This document shows positions 35,832 to 44,926 of a stretch of 64,000 bases of DNA, piece after piece. The notes below the pieces were generated by a model that worked only from the letters and a program-made list of their open reading frames with translations, had not been told where the DNA came from and searched no databases. Where the stretch lies: positions 111,692 to 175,691 of the forward strand of contig JACCEP010000009.1 in the NCBI GenBank assembly GCA_013416395.1, read 5' to 3'. Numbering within the stretch: position 1 is the stretch's first letter; each line of letters opens with the position of its first letter. Origin of the DNA: Alcaligenaceae bacterium (GTDB taxonomy: Bacteria > Pseudomonadota > Gammaproteobacteria > Burkholderiales > Burkholderiaceae_B). The position numbers and the translations under genes were made by a program.

Positions 35832-37241
35832 ATGCCCGCCTCGCTGTTCGACAAGCTGTGGGATGCCCATGAGGTGGCGCGTGTGCCCGGAGATGTCAGT
35901 CTTTTACATGTTGATCGGCATCTCATGCACGAGCTCACGGGCGTGGAAGCCATGGAAACCCTGGCGCGCAGAAAGCTTACCGTGCATACGCCGAGCCTCA
36001 CGTTTGCGACGCTGGATCACGTGACGTCGACGCGGCCTGGCCAACACGATGGAGATGCCCAGTGGAGCATCGGTATGATTAAGGCGATGCGCCGGGAAAC
36101 CGCACAGCGGGGCATCCCTTTGTTCGATGTCGATAATGGCAGGAAGGGCATCGTGCATGTGATCGGACCGGAGCTGGGGCTAACCCTTCCCGGCTTGACG
36201 GTGGCGTGTGCTGACAGCCATACCTGTACACATGGTGCTTTTGGCGCGCTCGCCTGGGGCATAGGCTCTTCCGAGCTTGTGCATGTTCTGGCAACGCAGA
36301 CGATACGCCAGCGACGACCTCGAACTATGCGCGTAAATTTTCATGGCAAGGTCGGTAACGGCGTATCGGCGAAAGACCTGATACTGCATCTTATCGGCGT
36401 GCTTGGGGCGGCGGCGGGTACGGGCTATGCCGTTGAATATGCGGGCGAGGCAGTACAGGCGTTGGATATGGAAGGGCGCATGACGCTGTGCAATCTGTCC
36501 ATAGAGCTTGGCGCCAGATTCGGGCTTGTGGCACCGGACGCCGCCACCTATCGCTACGTCCAGGGAAGGGAGTATGCGCCGCAGGGAAACGATTTTGATC
36601 GCGCTGTGGAATACTGGAATACGCTGCCCTCCGATGCGGACGCAGTGTTCGACAAAGAGGTCGATATTGATGTCGCCGTCATTACACCGCGCGTTACCTG
36701 GGGTACCAGCCCTGAGCACGTCGCCGGCGTTGATGGTGTCGTGCCCGACCCAGCGGCTCAAGCCGACCCTGCCCGCCGGGCAGCCTACGCGAGTGCACTC
36801 ACGTATATGCGCCTCCAGCCTGGTCAGCAAATACGCGACATATCAATAGACTGGGTGTTCATCGGTTCTTGTACCAACAGCAGGCTTTCAGACCTGCAAT
36901 CGGCGGCCGCGGTGGTCAGGGGCAGACGGATCGCTGCAGGGCTAACCGCCTGGGTTGTTCCGGGTTCGCTGCAGATCAAGCGTCAGGCTGAGCAGGAGGG
37001 GCTGGATCGAGTCTTCCTGGATGCCGGGTTTGAGTGGCGCGAGCCTGGCTGCTCCATGTGCGTCGGGGCAAATGGCGACATGGTGCCGCCAGGCAAGCGC
37101 TGTGTGTCGACGTCAAATCGAAATTTTGTCGGACGTCAGGGCCCAGGTGCCTTGACCCATCTGGCCAGCCCCGCCGTTGCGGCTGCGAGCGCAATAAGGG
37201 GGCGGCTGTGTACGCCCGAAATGCTGGAGTATGCGCCATGA
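35832..37241 (+). CDS. Aconitase-family hydratase, large subunit (3-isopropylmalate dehydratase-like)
   Basis: 469-residue [4Fe-4S] hydro-lyase subunit. The ATG at 35832 follows AGGAGA, whereas the frame upstream to 35676 lies in the lyase gene. LeuC-type N-terminus SLFDKLWDAHEV, VDRHLMHELT, ADSHTCTHGAFGALAWGIG, and the cluster Cys motifs GSCTNSR and GCSMCVG (Cys near residues 347, 404, 407) are all present. The usual substrate of LeuC is 3-isopropylmalate. Location in a lyase/importer operon makes it more likely a dedicated hydratase for another substituted malate. It is coupled to the small subunit by an ATGA overlap. Confidence 0.9.
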   Translation: MPASLFDKLWDAHEVARVPGDVSLLHVDRHLMHELTGVEAMETLARRKLTVHTPSLTFATLDHVTSTRPGQHDGDAQWSIGMIKAMRRETAQRGIPLFDVDNGRKGIVHVIGPELGLTLPGLTVACADSHTCTHGAFGALAWGIGSSELVHVLATQTIRQRRPRTMRVNFHGKVGNGVSAKDLILHLIGVLGAAAGTGYAVEYAGEAVQALDMEGRMTLCNLSIELGARFGLVAPDAATYRYVQGREYAPQGNDFDRAVEYWNTLPSDADAVFDKEVDIDVAVITPRVTWGTSPEHVAGVDGVVPDPAAQADPARRAAYASALTYMRLQPGQQIRDISIDWVFIGSCTNSRLSDLQSAAAVVRGRRIAAGLTAWVVPGSLQIKRQAEQEGLDRVFLDAGFEWREPGCSMCVGANGDMVPPGKRCVSTSNRNFVGRQGPGALTHLASPAVAAASAIRGRLCTPEMLEYAP

Positions 37242-37855
37242 CGCCTTTTCGCATAACCGAAGGTCATGCTGCTGCACTGATGCGCAACAACATCGACACA
37301 GATCTCATTATTCGTATTGAACGTATCGCCCAATTGAAGCGGGGGGAGTTCGCACCCTGGGCGTTTGAAACCTGGCGCTACGGTGCCGATGGCAAGGAAG
37401 ATGATGCATTTGTGCTGAACAGCCATCCTTTTCGCCATGCTCCAATTCTGATCTGTGGCGCAAATTTTGGCTGTGGCAGTTCACGTGAAATGGCGGTGTG
37501 GGCGCTGGAGGAATACGGGGTACGCTGCATACTGGCAGAAAGCTACGGCGATATTTTCTTTAATAACTGTCTGCAGAATGGGCTGTTGCCTGTAACCTTG
37601 CCGCGCCAGGTGCTTGAAACCCTGGCCGATGTAGCGGGTCGAGGAGCATGCCTGCGAATTGATCTGGAAAAAATGCTGATCTCGGGCGATGAGATCGACG
37701 AAATTGGCTTTGAGTTTTCTGCTTCAGCGCGGCAGGCCTTGTTGCGAGGCCAAGATGACATTAGCCAGACGCTGGAGTACGTGCATCAGATCGAGGCGTT
37801 TCAGGCTAATGATCGCAGGCTCAGGCCGTGGGCCTATCCGGCGGCCAGAACGTAG
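37238..37855 (+). CDS. Aconitase-family hydratase, small subunit (LeuD-like)
   Basis: 205-residue swivel subunit that completes the heterodimer with the preceding gene. Substrate-side motif NNIDTDLIIRIERIAQLKRGE is near the N-terminus, and the catalytic Ser motif NFGCGSSREMAVWAL is near residue 75. Bona fide LeuD has GSSREHAPWAL; here Met replaces His and Val replaces Pro. The entry loop is also changed (IIRIERI instead of IIP-x-x-F). Both changes support a different substrate from isopropylmalate. It is the last gene of the operon: a divergent strand starts at 37942. Confidence 0.88.
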   Translation: MTPFRITEGHAAALMRNNIDTDLIIRIERIAQLKRGEFAPWAFETWRYGADGKEDDAFVLNSHPFRHAPILICGANFGCGSSREMAVWALEEYGVRCILAESYGDIFFNNCLQNGLLPVTLPRQVLETLADVAGRGACLRIDLEKMLISGDEIDEIGFEFSASARQALLRGQDDISQTLEYVHQIEAFQANDRRLRPWAYPAART

Positions 37856-37941
37856 CCTGGCCAGTGGCCTGAGCTGCAGGGCAAACCTTTGCCGTACATG
37901 TGTGTAGCAGTTGGCTGCTGGGGGCAGCAGCCAACCCAGCG

Positions 37942-39357
37942 TCAGACGATGTCTGCGGATAGCCGCTGCAACACCCTTTCGCGCCCCATGATTGCCAGTA
38001 CGGCCCCGATGGCAGGTGTCTGTTTTTTGCCGGTAACCACCAGACGCAGTGGGATCGCCAGCTTGGGCATTTTGATGCCATGATCCACCAGCATGGCCTT
38101 GATGAGTGCTTCAAGCACGTCGCCCGACCAGTCGGGCAGCACTGAGGCTTTTACGGCGAAGTCTTTCAACACCAGGCGTGCAGCATGGTCAACATGCTCG
38201 GCAAGCAGTTCTGCGCTGGCGGGCTCGTAGGGGCCACAAAACAGCATTGCACCTTCGGCAAGCTGGTTAAGCGTTTCGGCGCGGTCTTTGAGCAGCGCCA
38301 TCACTGGGCGCAGATCGACGGCGGCAGGGTCGCCGCCCAGATCGCGAATACGTGGGGCCACGCGTTCGGCAAGATCGTCGTCGCTGCTTTGCTTGATGTA
38401 GTGGGCATTGACCCAGTTAAGCTTTTTTGGGTCCCACTGCGCGGCTGACTTGGTAAGGCTGTGGGTGTCGAACCACTGTATCAATTGCTCGCGGCTGAAC
38501 AGCTCATCGTCGCCATGGCTCCAGCCCAGGCGGGCCAGGTAGTTAATCATGGCTTCGGGCAAGTAACCCGCCTTGTCGTATTCCATGACGCTGACTGCGC
38601 CGTGTCGTTTGGAAAGCTTTTGGCCGTCGGGGCCGAGAATCATGGGCAAATGCCCATATTGCGGAAGGGTGGCGTTAAGCGCCCGCAAAATATTGATTTG
38701 CCTGGGCGTGTTGTTGACATGATCGTCGCCACGCAGCACATGCGTAATCTGCATGTCCCAGTCGTCGACAACAACGCAGAAATTATACGTAGGCGTGCCG
38801 TCGGGCCGGGCGATGATAAGGTCATCGAGCTCGGCATTGTCAATGGCGATGGGGCCTTTTATAAGGTCGTCCCAGCTTGTTACGCCTTCTAGTGGATTTT
38901 TGAAACGCACCACAGGCTTGCGGTCGGCAGGCACGGCGGGCAGGGTTTTGCCGGGTTCGGGTCTCCAGGTACCGTCATAGCGCGGCTTCATGCCTGCAGC
39001 CCGTGCTTTTTCGCGCATGGCCTCGACCTCTTCGGGGCTGCTGTAGCAGTAGTAGGCCGTGCCTTCTTGCAGCATCTGTGCAATGACCTCGCGGTAGCGA
39101 TCCATGCGTTGCATTTGATAGAACGGGCCCTCGTCTGGCTGCATGCCCAGCCATTGCATGCCATCAAGTATGGCCTGCACCGCTTCAGGGGTTGAGCGTG
39201 CGACGTCAGTGTCCTCAATGCGCAGTACGAACACGCCCTGATGGTGCCTGGCAAACGCCCATGAGAAGAGGGCGGTGCGGGCGCCGCCCAAATGCAGATA
39301 ACCCGTGGGCGAGGGTGCAAAGCGGGTGCGAATGGCGGAAGAGGTGGACGTGGTCAT
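37942..39357 (-). CDS. gltX: Glutamyl-tRNA synthetase
   Basis: Class I aminoacyl-tRNA synthetase of 471 residues. HIGH-type motif [15 protein letters not shown] near residue 16, the RIEDTD insert, and the KMSKS-equivalent KLSKRHG near 240 are in place. The anticodon-binding helical domain occupies the C-terminal third. Whether it is discriminating (Glu only) or non-discriminating is not visible. It has its own promoter region in the gap to 39464. Confidence 0.97.
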   Translation of the reverse strand: MTTSTSSAIRTRFAPSPTGYLHLGGARTALFSWAFARHHQGVFVLRIEDTDVARSTPEAVQAILDGMQWLGMQPDEGPFYQMQRMDRYREVIAQMLQEGTAYYCYSSPEEVEAMREKARAAGMKPRYDGTWRPEPGKTLPAVPADRKPVVRFKNPLEGVTSWDDLIKGPIAIDNAELDDLIIARPDGTPTYNFCVVVDDWDMQITHVLRGDDHVNNTPRQINILRALNATLPQYGHLPMILGPDGQKLSKRHGAVSVMEYDKAGYLPEAMINYLARLGWSHGDDELFSREQLIQWFDTHSLTKSAAQWDPKKLNWVNAHYIKQSSDDDLAERVAPRIRDLGGDPAAVDLRPVMALLKDRAETLNQLAEGAMLFCGPYEPASAELLAEHVDHAARLVLKDFAVKASVLPDWSGDVLEALIKAMLVDHGIKMPKLAIPLRLVVTGKKQTPAIGAVLAIMGRERVLQRLSADIV

Positions 39358-39463
39358 TGCTACTCTTTAAAGTATGCGCAGGCGCGGGCCGCGCGCTTGA
39401 AATGAAATCAAACCGCTATTTTAGAGTACGCTTAGACAATCTTGTTCGAGCTCTGCCATACCT

Positions 39464-41935
39464 ATGCCACGACACCGTCTAATCGCCCTGTTTGAGCCGC
39501 GCAGCGTGCTGGTTATTGCTGATCGGCCATTACCCATGGTCGACAACCCGCCTGCGCGTCTTAGCAATTCCTTCAGCTACGTTCAGACTCATGCAGACGA
39601 GCCCGTTAACCTGCCTGCAGGGCTTGCGGGCGTGCCTGAAGGAGGCCGTCTTGATCAGGCCATTGTGCGGGTGGCTCCAACCCAGGTGCCCCAGGTGCTG
39701 GAGGCGTTGCGGGCTTACCAGCCACGATGTGTTTCACTGCTTTTGCACCATCAACCTTCGGCCTATCCGCTCGAAGACATGGCGTACTGTCGGGCATGGG
39801 CGGCACTGAATAACTGCGTCATACTCGGGCCACGCTCGTCAGGTGTACAGCGGCCTCATCTTGGTCTCAACCTTAGTGAGCAGCCGCGCTCCGCCTTGCA
39901 GGGCCGTGTGGCGCTGGTGGCACAATCGCGCTCCATTGCTTCGGCGGTTCTCGACTGGGCGCAAGACATCAGCCTGGGGTTTTCGACTGTCATCTCCATT
40001 GGCGATGAGGCGGTGCTAGATATGGCCGAGGTACTTGAGTACCTGGCACTCGACGCCCGCACAGACAGTATTGCGCTGTATCTCGAAGAGGCCACCTCGT
40101 CGCGCCGTTTCAGCAGTGCGCTGCGGGCGGCTGCCAGCGTCAAGCCTGTCATTGTGCTTAAAGTAGGCCGCGAATCCGAAAGCTCATCGGTACAAGACGC
40201 CGTATTCAACGCTTTATTGAACCGGGCAGGCGCGGTGCGGGTTCGCTTCTTTGTGCAGTTGTTCTCGGCGTTGAAGGTGCTTGTTTATGCCCAGCGTCCT
40301 CGGGGTAAGCACATTGCGCTTTTTTCAAACGGAAGCGGAGCCTCCCAGCTTGCGATCGATGTCATGGACGGCAGCACAGTGTCGCTGGCCGAACTGTCTA
40401 ACGCAAGTATCAAGGCGCTGGATGAAATCCTGGAAGAAGGTGCGCGTTCAAGCAACCCTGTGGTCACCTACTCGGCCCTGACGCCCGAGTCTGTCAAAAA
40501 GGTTATGGAAATTCTTCTGGCCGATCAGGGGGTAGACGGCGTGCTGGCGCTGCTTTCGCCCGACCCGCTGTCTGACCTGCCAGGTGTGGCGCGGCAGTTG
40601 GCCAGCATGGTACCGTCGACGCGCAAACCGCTCATCACCTGCTTTCTGGGCGATGCCACCATGCGGCCATTGCGTCATGTTCTTGACGCTGCAGGGTCTC
40701 CGGCTTTTCGCACGCCTGAATCGGCTGCCAATGCATTCGGTATTCTGGCCTCGTATCACTACAACCAGGTTTTGTCTCAGCAAACCTTGCCGTCCGAGCC
40801 TCTAGGTAAGCCTCCTTTGCTTGATGAGGCACGCGCTCTGGTGCGCAAGGCCGAGTCGGAGCGCCGGTTGCAGCTTGGGTTTGAAGAAAGCCAGCGCGTG
40901 CTTGACTGCTTTCATGCGCCACTGAGCTATGCATCTACAGGCAGCGATGGCTGTGACGATGCAGCCCAAGAAAGCCTGCCCATGGCCATACGGGTGCGCC
41001 GCGATCCAAAATTTGGCCCCTATATTACATTCGGCTCGGGGGGTCAGGATGCGTTGATAACTGTCGCCTACAAAGCCCTTGAGCTACCTCCGTTAAATAG
41101 CTATCTTGCCCGGCAATTGATTCAGCGCAGTAACCTTTGGCGTCGCGCACTCTCCAAACAGATTGAGCCACTTGCACTTGAAGCCCTTATTGAAGTGCTT
41201 GAGTGTGTATCGCAAATAGTCAGTGATCTGCCCACGCTCGAAACGCTGACGATTGATCCACTGTATGCCCGGGACAACACGCTTGAGGCGCGCAACGTGC
41301 GTATAGAGCTCAGCCCAAGATCAATGCTGGTGCTGCCCGAAACATCAGGGTATGGCCATATGGCCATACATCCATACCCACGCCGCCTGGTGCAGCCGCA
41401 AACCTTCAAAGATGGTAGTCCCTGGATGCTTAGGCCCATCCGCCCTGAAGACGCCGAATCGTTGCAAGAATTTATTCGTGGCCTTTCCGATGAGTCACGT
41501 TATATGCGTTTTGTGTCCATGCTGCGCGAGCTGACGCCGCGTATGCTGGCTCGTTACTCGCGTATCGATTATGACCGTGAGCTGGCATTGGTGGCGACCG
41601 TAACGGTACCCAACCCCGAGAATCGCGGGCATCCTCGTGAGCAGATTATTGGCTTTGCGCATTACCTGCGTAACGCCGATGGCCGTGGGGCAGAATATGC
41701 TCTGGTTATTGGCGACGATTGGCAGCGGCGCGGCCTGGGGGCGCAATTAATGCGTGGGCTGATTGAGGCCGCGCAATACCAGGGCCTGACCTATATCGAT
41801 GGCGTCGTGCTTGCCAGCAACCGACCTATGCTAAGCCTGATGACGCACCTGGGTTTTCGCAATGATGTTGACGAAGAAGACCCCAGCATGCGACGCGTCT
41901 GGCTGGATCTTGGCGAAACCAGCCAGTCTCGATAG
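39464..41935 (+). CDS. Pat-type GNAT acetyltransferase fused to a degenerate acyl-CoA synthetase (NDP-forming)-like region
   Basis: 823-residue multidomain protein. An N-terminal CoA-binding/succinyl-CoA-ligase-like region (residues ~1-440) and a partial ATP-grasp-like segment (~470-620) precede a C-terminal GNAT domain (~645-815, with GDDWQRRGLGAQLMRGL as the acetyl-CoA pyrophosphate loop). This is the layout of bacterial protein lysine acetyltransferase Pat/YfiQ, which acetylates Acs and other enzymes. The phosphohistidine motif of active ADP-forming acyl-CoA synthetases (SHTGALAG context) is missing: the corresponding stretch reads GRESESSSVQDAVF. The first half is therefore probably regulatory. 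The start at 39464 is the only ATG near the conserved LIALFEPRSV. Confidence 0.88.
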   Translation: MPRHRLIALFEPRSVLVIADRPLPMVDNPPARLSNSFSYVQTHADEPVNLPAGLAGVPEGGRLDQAIVRVAPTQVPQVLEALRAYQPRCVSLLLHHQPSAYPLEDMAYCRAWAALNNCVILGPRSSGVQRPHLGLNLSEQPRSALQGRVALVAQSRSIASAVLDWAQDISLGFSTVISIGDEAVLDMAEVLEYLALDARTDSIALYLEEATSSRRFSSALRAAASVKPVIVLKVGRESESSSVQDAVFNALLNRAGAVRVRFFVQLFSALKVLVYAQRPRGKHIALFSNGSGASQLAIDVMDGSTVSLAELSNASIKALDEILEEGARSSNPVVTYSALTPESVKKVMEILLADQGVDGVLALLSPDPLSDLPGVARQLASMVPSTRKPLITCFLGDATMRPLRHVLDAAGSPAFRTPESAANAFGILASYHYNQVLSQQTLPSEPLGKPPLLDEARALVRKAESERRLQLGFEESQRVLDCFHAPLSYASTGSDGCDDAAQESLPMAIRVRRDPKFGPYITFGSGGQDALITVAYKALELPPLNSYLARQLIQRSNLWRRALSKQIEPLALEALIEVLECVSQIVSDLPTLETLTIDPLYARDNTLEARNVRIELSPRSMLVLPETSGYGHMAIHPYPRRLVQPQTFKDGSPWMLRPIRPEDAESLQEFIRGLSDESRYMRFVSMLRELTPRMLARYSRIDYDRELALVATVTVPNPENRGHPREQIIGFAHYLRNADGRGAEYALVIGDDWQRRGLGAQLMRGLIEAAQYQGLTYIDGVVLASNRPMLSLMTHLGFRNDVDEEDPSMRRVWLDLGETSQSR

Positions 41936-42077
41936 TGGGGGGCTGCTGGTTTCACCGTTTTTTTTGGGTGAGTAGGGCTGATGCTACGCACAGCACACAG
42001 GGCATAGGGCACAGGGGCAAGGCCGTGCCTGCTCATGCGAAGGCGCCTGCCAGCAAGGCGAGTGGCAAGCACAATTG

Positions 42078-42112
42078 AAAACAGGCCAGAACGTTTCAGA
42101 ACAGGCCTGTTT
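42078..42112 (-). terminator. Hairpin downstream of the carboxylesterase gene
   Basis: Arms AAACAGGCC (42079-42087) and GGCCTGTTT (42104-42112) with a 16-base loop, followed on the minus strand by a short T-run. It lies ~30 bases beyond the esterase stop. The rest of the ~210-base gap to the Pat-like gene shows nothing else. Confidence 0.5.
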
Positions 42113-42144
42113 GTGCTGCAGTGTGTCTTGCGTTGGTCGATTTT

Positions 42145-42819
42145 TCAGGCAAGCACTTTGCGCAAAAACGCAGCGATGTCTTGCACTTCTTCCAGGCATA
42201 CCGAGTGTGGCATGGGGTAGGTGTGCCAACTGACCGGGTACCCCATTTTTTCGAGTGCCTGGCGTGAAGCTTGGGCCCGGTCGAGGGCGATAACAGGGTC
42301 CATGGTGCCATGGGCCATAAATATCGGCGTGTCGCGGTTGGCGTCGTGCCGTTCGGCTTCAGCATGCGCCGCCAGTGGCAGGTAGCCTGAGAGCGCCATC
42401 ATGCCAGCCAGTTTCTGCGGCAGGCGCAGACCTGTGTGGAGTGTCATGGCGCAGCCTTGCGAGAACCCCGCCAGCACGATTTTGTCAGTGGCGATGCCAC
42501 GCTCGTTTTCTCGGGCGATTAATGCTGCGATGGCCTGTTCAGATTCGCGTATGCCCGCGTCGTCTTCGCGGCGCACCAGGTCGGGGGCGAAGATGTCATA
42601 CCATGCCCGCATGGTCATACCCTGGTTAATGGTGACCGGGCGTACCTGTGCGTGCGGGAATATGAACCGGGTGGGTGGTACATCATTCAGACCCAGTTCG
42701 GGCACTAAGGGCGCAAAATCGTTGCCGTCGGCACCCAGGCCATGCAACCAGATGACAGCCCGTTGAGGGGTTGGCCCCGTTTCGATCTCAATGCACTCCA
42801 GTAAGGCGGTTGTGCTCAT
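42145..42819 (-). CDS. Carboxylesterase/phospholipase family alpha/beta-hydrolase
   Basis: 224-residue esterase of the Est/LypLA group. The oxyanion motif WLHGLGADGNDF lies near residue 24, the nucleophile elbow GFSQG (Ser near 120), the Asp in HGTMDPVI near 168, and the His in YPMPHSVC near 205. This is the complete catalytic triad. These enzymes are short-chain carboxylesterases or lysophospholipases; the natural substrate is unknown. Its start lies 5 bases after the yjgA stop. Confidence 0.9.
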   Translation of the reverse strand: MSTTALLECIEIETGPTPQRAVIWLHGLGADGNDFAPLVPELGLNDVPPTRFIFPHAQVRPVTINQGMTMRAWYDIFAPDLVRREDDAGIRESEQAIAALIARENERGIATDKIVLAGFSQGCAMTLHTGLRLPQKLAGMMALSGYLPLAAHAEAERHDANRDTPIFMAHGTMDPVIALDRAQASRQALEKMGYPVSWHTYPMPHSVCLEEVQDIAAFLRKVLA

Positions 42820-42824
42820 CTCTG

Positions 42825-43370
42825 TTACTTCTCCTTCTGTTCGTCCAGGGTCTTGAGCGCCTGGAAAAGCGCCCGGTAATGTTTGCGCTGTGGATCCTGG
42901 CCTGGCTGAAGAGCGGCATTGGTCTGCGTTTCTTTGCGGCCCTGGCGGATCAGGGTGCGCAGATGCTGAGCATCGGCGTCAGGGTATTCTTGTAGCAGTT
43001 CAGTGAGCGTGGAATCGTCGCGCAGCAGCATGTCGCGCAGGGTTTCGAGCCTGTGCATGGCACGAGTCTGCTCACGTGAACCGTTTTTCCAGATATCGAT
43101 CTGGGTGCGTATAGCTTCAGCATCGACGTTGCGCATGAGTTTGCCGACGTAATGTATCTGGCGCCGCCGCCCTTCGCGGGCTGTTGTGCGTTGCGCCAGA
43201 ATCAAGGCGTCATATAGTTTCTCGGGTAGCGGCAACTGTTTCAGTTGCGAGGCAGAAAGGTCAACCATCTCTTTGCCTAGATCCAGTAATGCGAGCATGT
43301 CGCGCTTTACCTGGGATTTACTTGGGCCGTCATAGCCCGATTCAGTGTCTTCAGTAGGTGTATTGTGCAT
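42825..43370 (-). CDS. yjgA: Ribosome-associated protein YjgA (DUF615, DarP)
   Basis: 181-residue protein of the DUF615 family, which binds late 50S assembly intermediates in E. coli. Characteristic segments: [42 protein letters not shown] and [18 protein letters not shown]. It is divergent from pmbA with a short gap, an arrangement I recall from many proteobacteria. Confidence 0.93.
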   Translation of the reverse strand: MHNTPTEDTESGYDGPSKSQVKRDMLALLDLGKEMVDLSASQLKQLPLPEKLYDALILAQRTTAREGRRRQIHYVGKLMRNVDAEAIRTQIDIWKNGSREQTRAMHRLETLRDMLLRDDSTLTELLQEYPDADAQHLRTLIRQGRKETQTNAALQPGQDPQRKHYRALFQALKTLDEQKEK

Positions 43371-43432
43371 GGCAGCGCCAAAAGCTAATTCGTTAATTGC
43401 TTTATCATAACCGTCTCACCCAAAAGAGTATT

Positions 43433-44800
43433 ATGAGCGACCAATCTATTTCTTCTTTACCCGTCACGCAGAACCAGGCTTGGTTTCGTGAACTGGTCAG
43501 CGACGCGCTGGCCCATGCCAAATCCCTTGGGGCTTCTGATGCCGCCGCCGAGGTCTCCGAAAGTCGGGGGCTGTCGGTTGCCGTGCGCAATAACGACGTT
43601 GAAACCGTTGAGCAAACGCGTGACCGCTCGCTTGATGTCACCGTGTATGCGGGCCAAAAGCGTGGTTCGGCCTCAACGTCCGATTTTTCGGCAAAGGCGC
43701 TGCGCGAAACTGTCGAGGCAGCCTGGCATATAGCGCGCTACACGGCCGCCGATCCCGCCGCTGGCTTGCCAGAGGCCAGCGAACTGGCCACTGAGTTCCT
43801 CGACCTGCAGCTTCACCACGTCTGGGATATTTCTGCGGAAAAAGCTGCCGTGCTGGCCCTCAAGGCAGAGCGTGCCGCGCGTGAAGTCAGCCCGCTTATC
43901 ACCAACTCTGATGGCGCTTCGGTTGATACGTCTGAAGGCCATTTCGTGATGGGCAACAGCCGTGGTTTCATGGGTGGCTATCCCTATTCGCGTCATGGCC
44001 TGTCGGTTGCACCCATTGCCGGCAAGGGCGTGAACATGCAGCGTGACTACTGGTACACCTCGGCCCGCGCAGCACGCGACCTGGCCGACCCGGCGGCGGT
44101 CGGGCGCTACGCCGCCGAACGCACGTTGGCGCGCCTGTCTGCGCGTCGCATCAAGACAGGCCGTTTCCCGGTGCTGTTTGAGGCGCCGCTGGCCATCGGT
44201 CTGCTGGGTGCGCTGGTACAGGCAACCAGTGGTGGCGCGCTTTATCGCAAAGCCAGCTTTCTGCTTGACTCCCTGGGCAAACAAGTGCTGGCAGATCATC
44301 TCGACGTCTCCGAAGACCCGTTCACGCCTGGTGCCATGGGCAGCTCGGTGTTCGATTCTGAAGGGGTGCGCACCCGGGCCCGTGATGTCGTGGTGGCGGG
44401 TACTCTTAATGGCTACTTTCTGTCTACGTACACGGCGCGCAAGCTCAACATGCAAACCACGGGCAATGCGGGCGGCTCGCATAACCTCAGGCTTAGCTCG
44501 CGGCTTACCTCGCCCGATGACGATCTTTGCGCTATGCTCAAAAAAATGGGCACTGGCTTTCTGGTCACAGAGCTTATTGGTCAGGGCGTCAATTATGTGA
44601 CGGGTGACTACTCAAGAGGGGCCTTTGGCTACTGGGTCAAGAACGGCGAGATCCAGCATGCCGTGCAAGAGGTCACAATCGCGGGCAGTATGGCCGACAT
44701 GTTCAAACAGATCGTGGCAATCGGGGCAGACACGATTACGCGCGGGTCAAAGTCTACCGGCTCCGTGCTCATCGAGCAGATGGCGATAGCGGGTCAGTAA
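43433..44800 (+). CDS. pmbA: Metalloprotease-associated protein PmbA/TldE
   Basis: Partner of TldD, involved in peptide maturation and processing of microcin-like substrates and CcdA. The ATG at 43433 gives 455 residues; the frame upstream (43397) has no support. Family segments: ASDAAAEVSESRGLSVAVRNNDVET, VTVYAGQKRGSAS, NSDGASVDTSEG and the C-terminal GVNYVTGDYSRGAFGYWVKNGEI. PmbA lacks the HExxxH motif of TldD, consistent with this sequence. tldD is not in the window. Confidence 0.94.
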   Translation: MSDQSISSLPVTQNQAWFRELVSDALAHAKSLGASDAAAEVSESRGLSVAVRNNDVETVEQTRDRSLDVTVYAGQKRGSASTSDFSAKALRETVEAAWHIARYTAADPAAGLPEASELATEFLDLQLHHVWDISAEKAAVLALKAERAAREVSPLITNSDGASVDTSEGHFVMGNSRGFMGGYPYSRHGLSVAPIAGKGVNMQRDYWYTSARAARDLADPAAVGRYAAERTLARLSARRIKTGRFPVLFEAPLAIGLLGALVQATSGGALYRKASFLLDSLGKQVLADHLDVSEDPFTPGAMGSSVFDSEGVRTRARDVVVAGTLNGYFLSTYTARKLNMQTTGNAGGSHNLRLSSRLTSPDDDLCAMLKKMGTGFLVTELIGQGVNYVTGDYSRGAFGYWVKNGEIQHAVQEVTIAGSMADMFKQIVAIGADTITRGSKSTGSVLIEQMAIAGQ

Positions 44801-44805
44801 TATTA

Positions 44806-44827
44806 GCGGGGCTGCGTGCCCCGCTTT
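44806..44827 (+). terminator. Terminator after pmbA
   Basis: Stem GCGGGGC/GCCCCGC with a 5-base loop, then TTT, starting 6 bases after the pmbA stop. Confidence 0.7.
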
Positions 44828-44926
44828 GCTTGCGCAAAACGTTACAGATTCTGCAACACGGTGTAATATCTGCCGTGAAGTTATCCATCTAATTACAGTC
44901 GTAAGTGATCCAAAGGAGAGTTTTTG

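Noticed and set aside
34916..36001. A 361-residue minus-strand open frame across the lyase and hydratase genes
   Set aside because: The plus-strand genes carry complete catalytic motifs, coupled starts and ribosome-binding sites; the antisense frame shows none.
43673..44482. A 269-residue minus-strand open frame inside pmbA
   Set aside because: It is a shadow of a well-conserved coding sequence and has no ribosome-binding site or recognisable domain.
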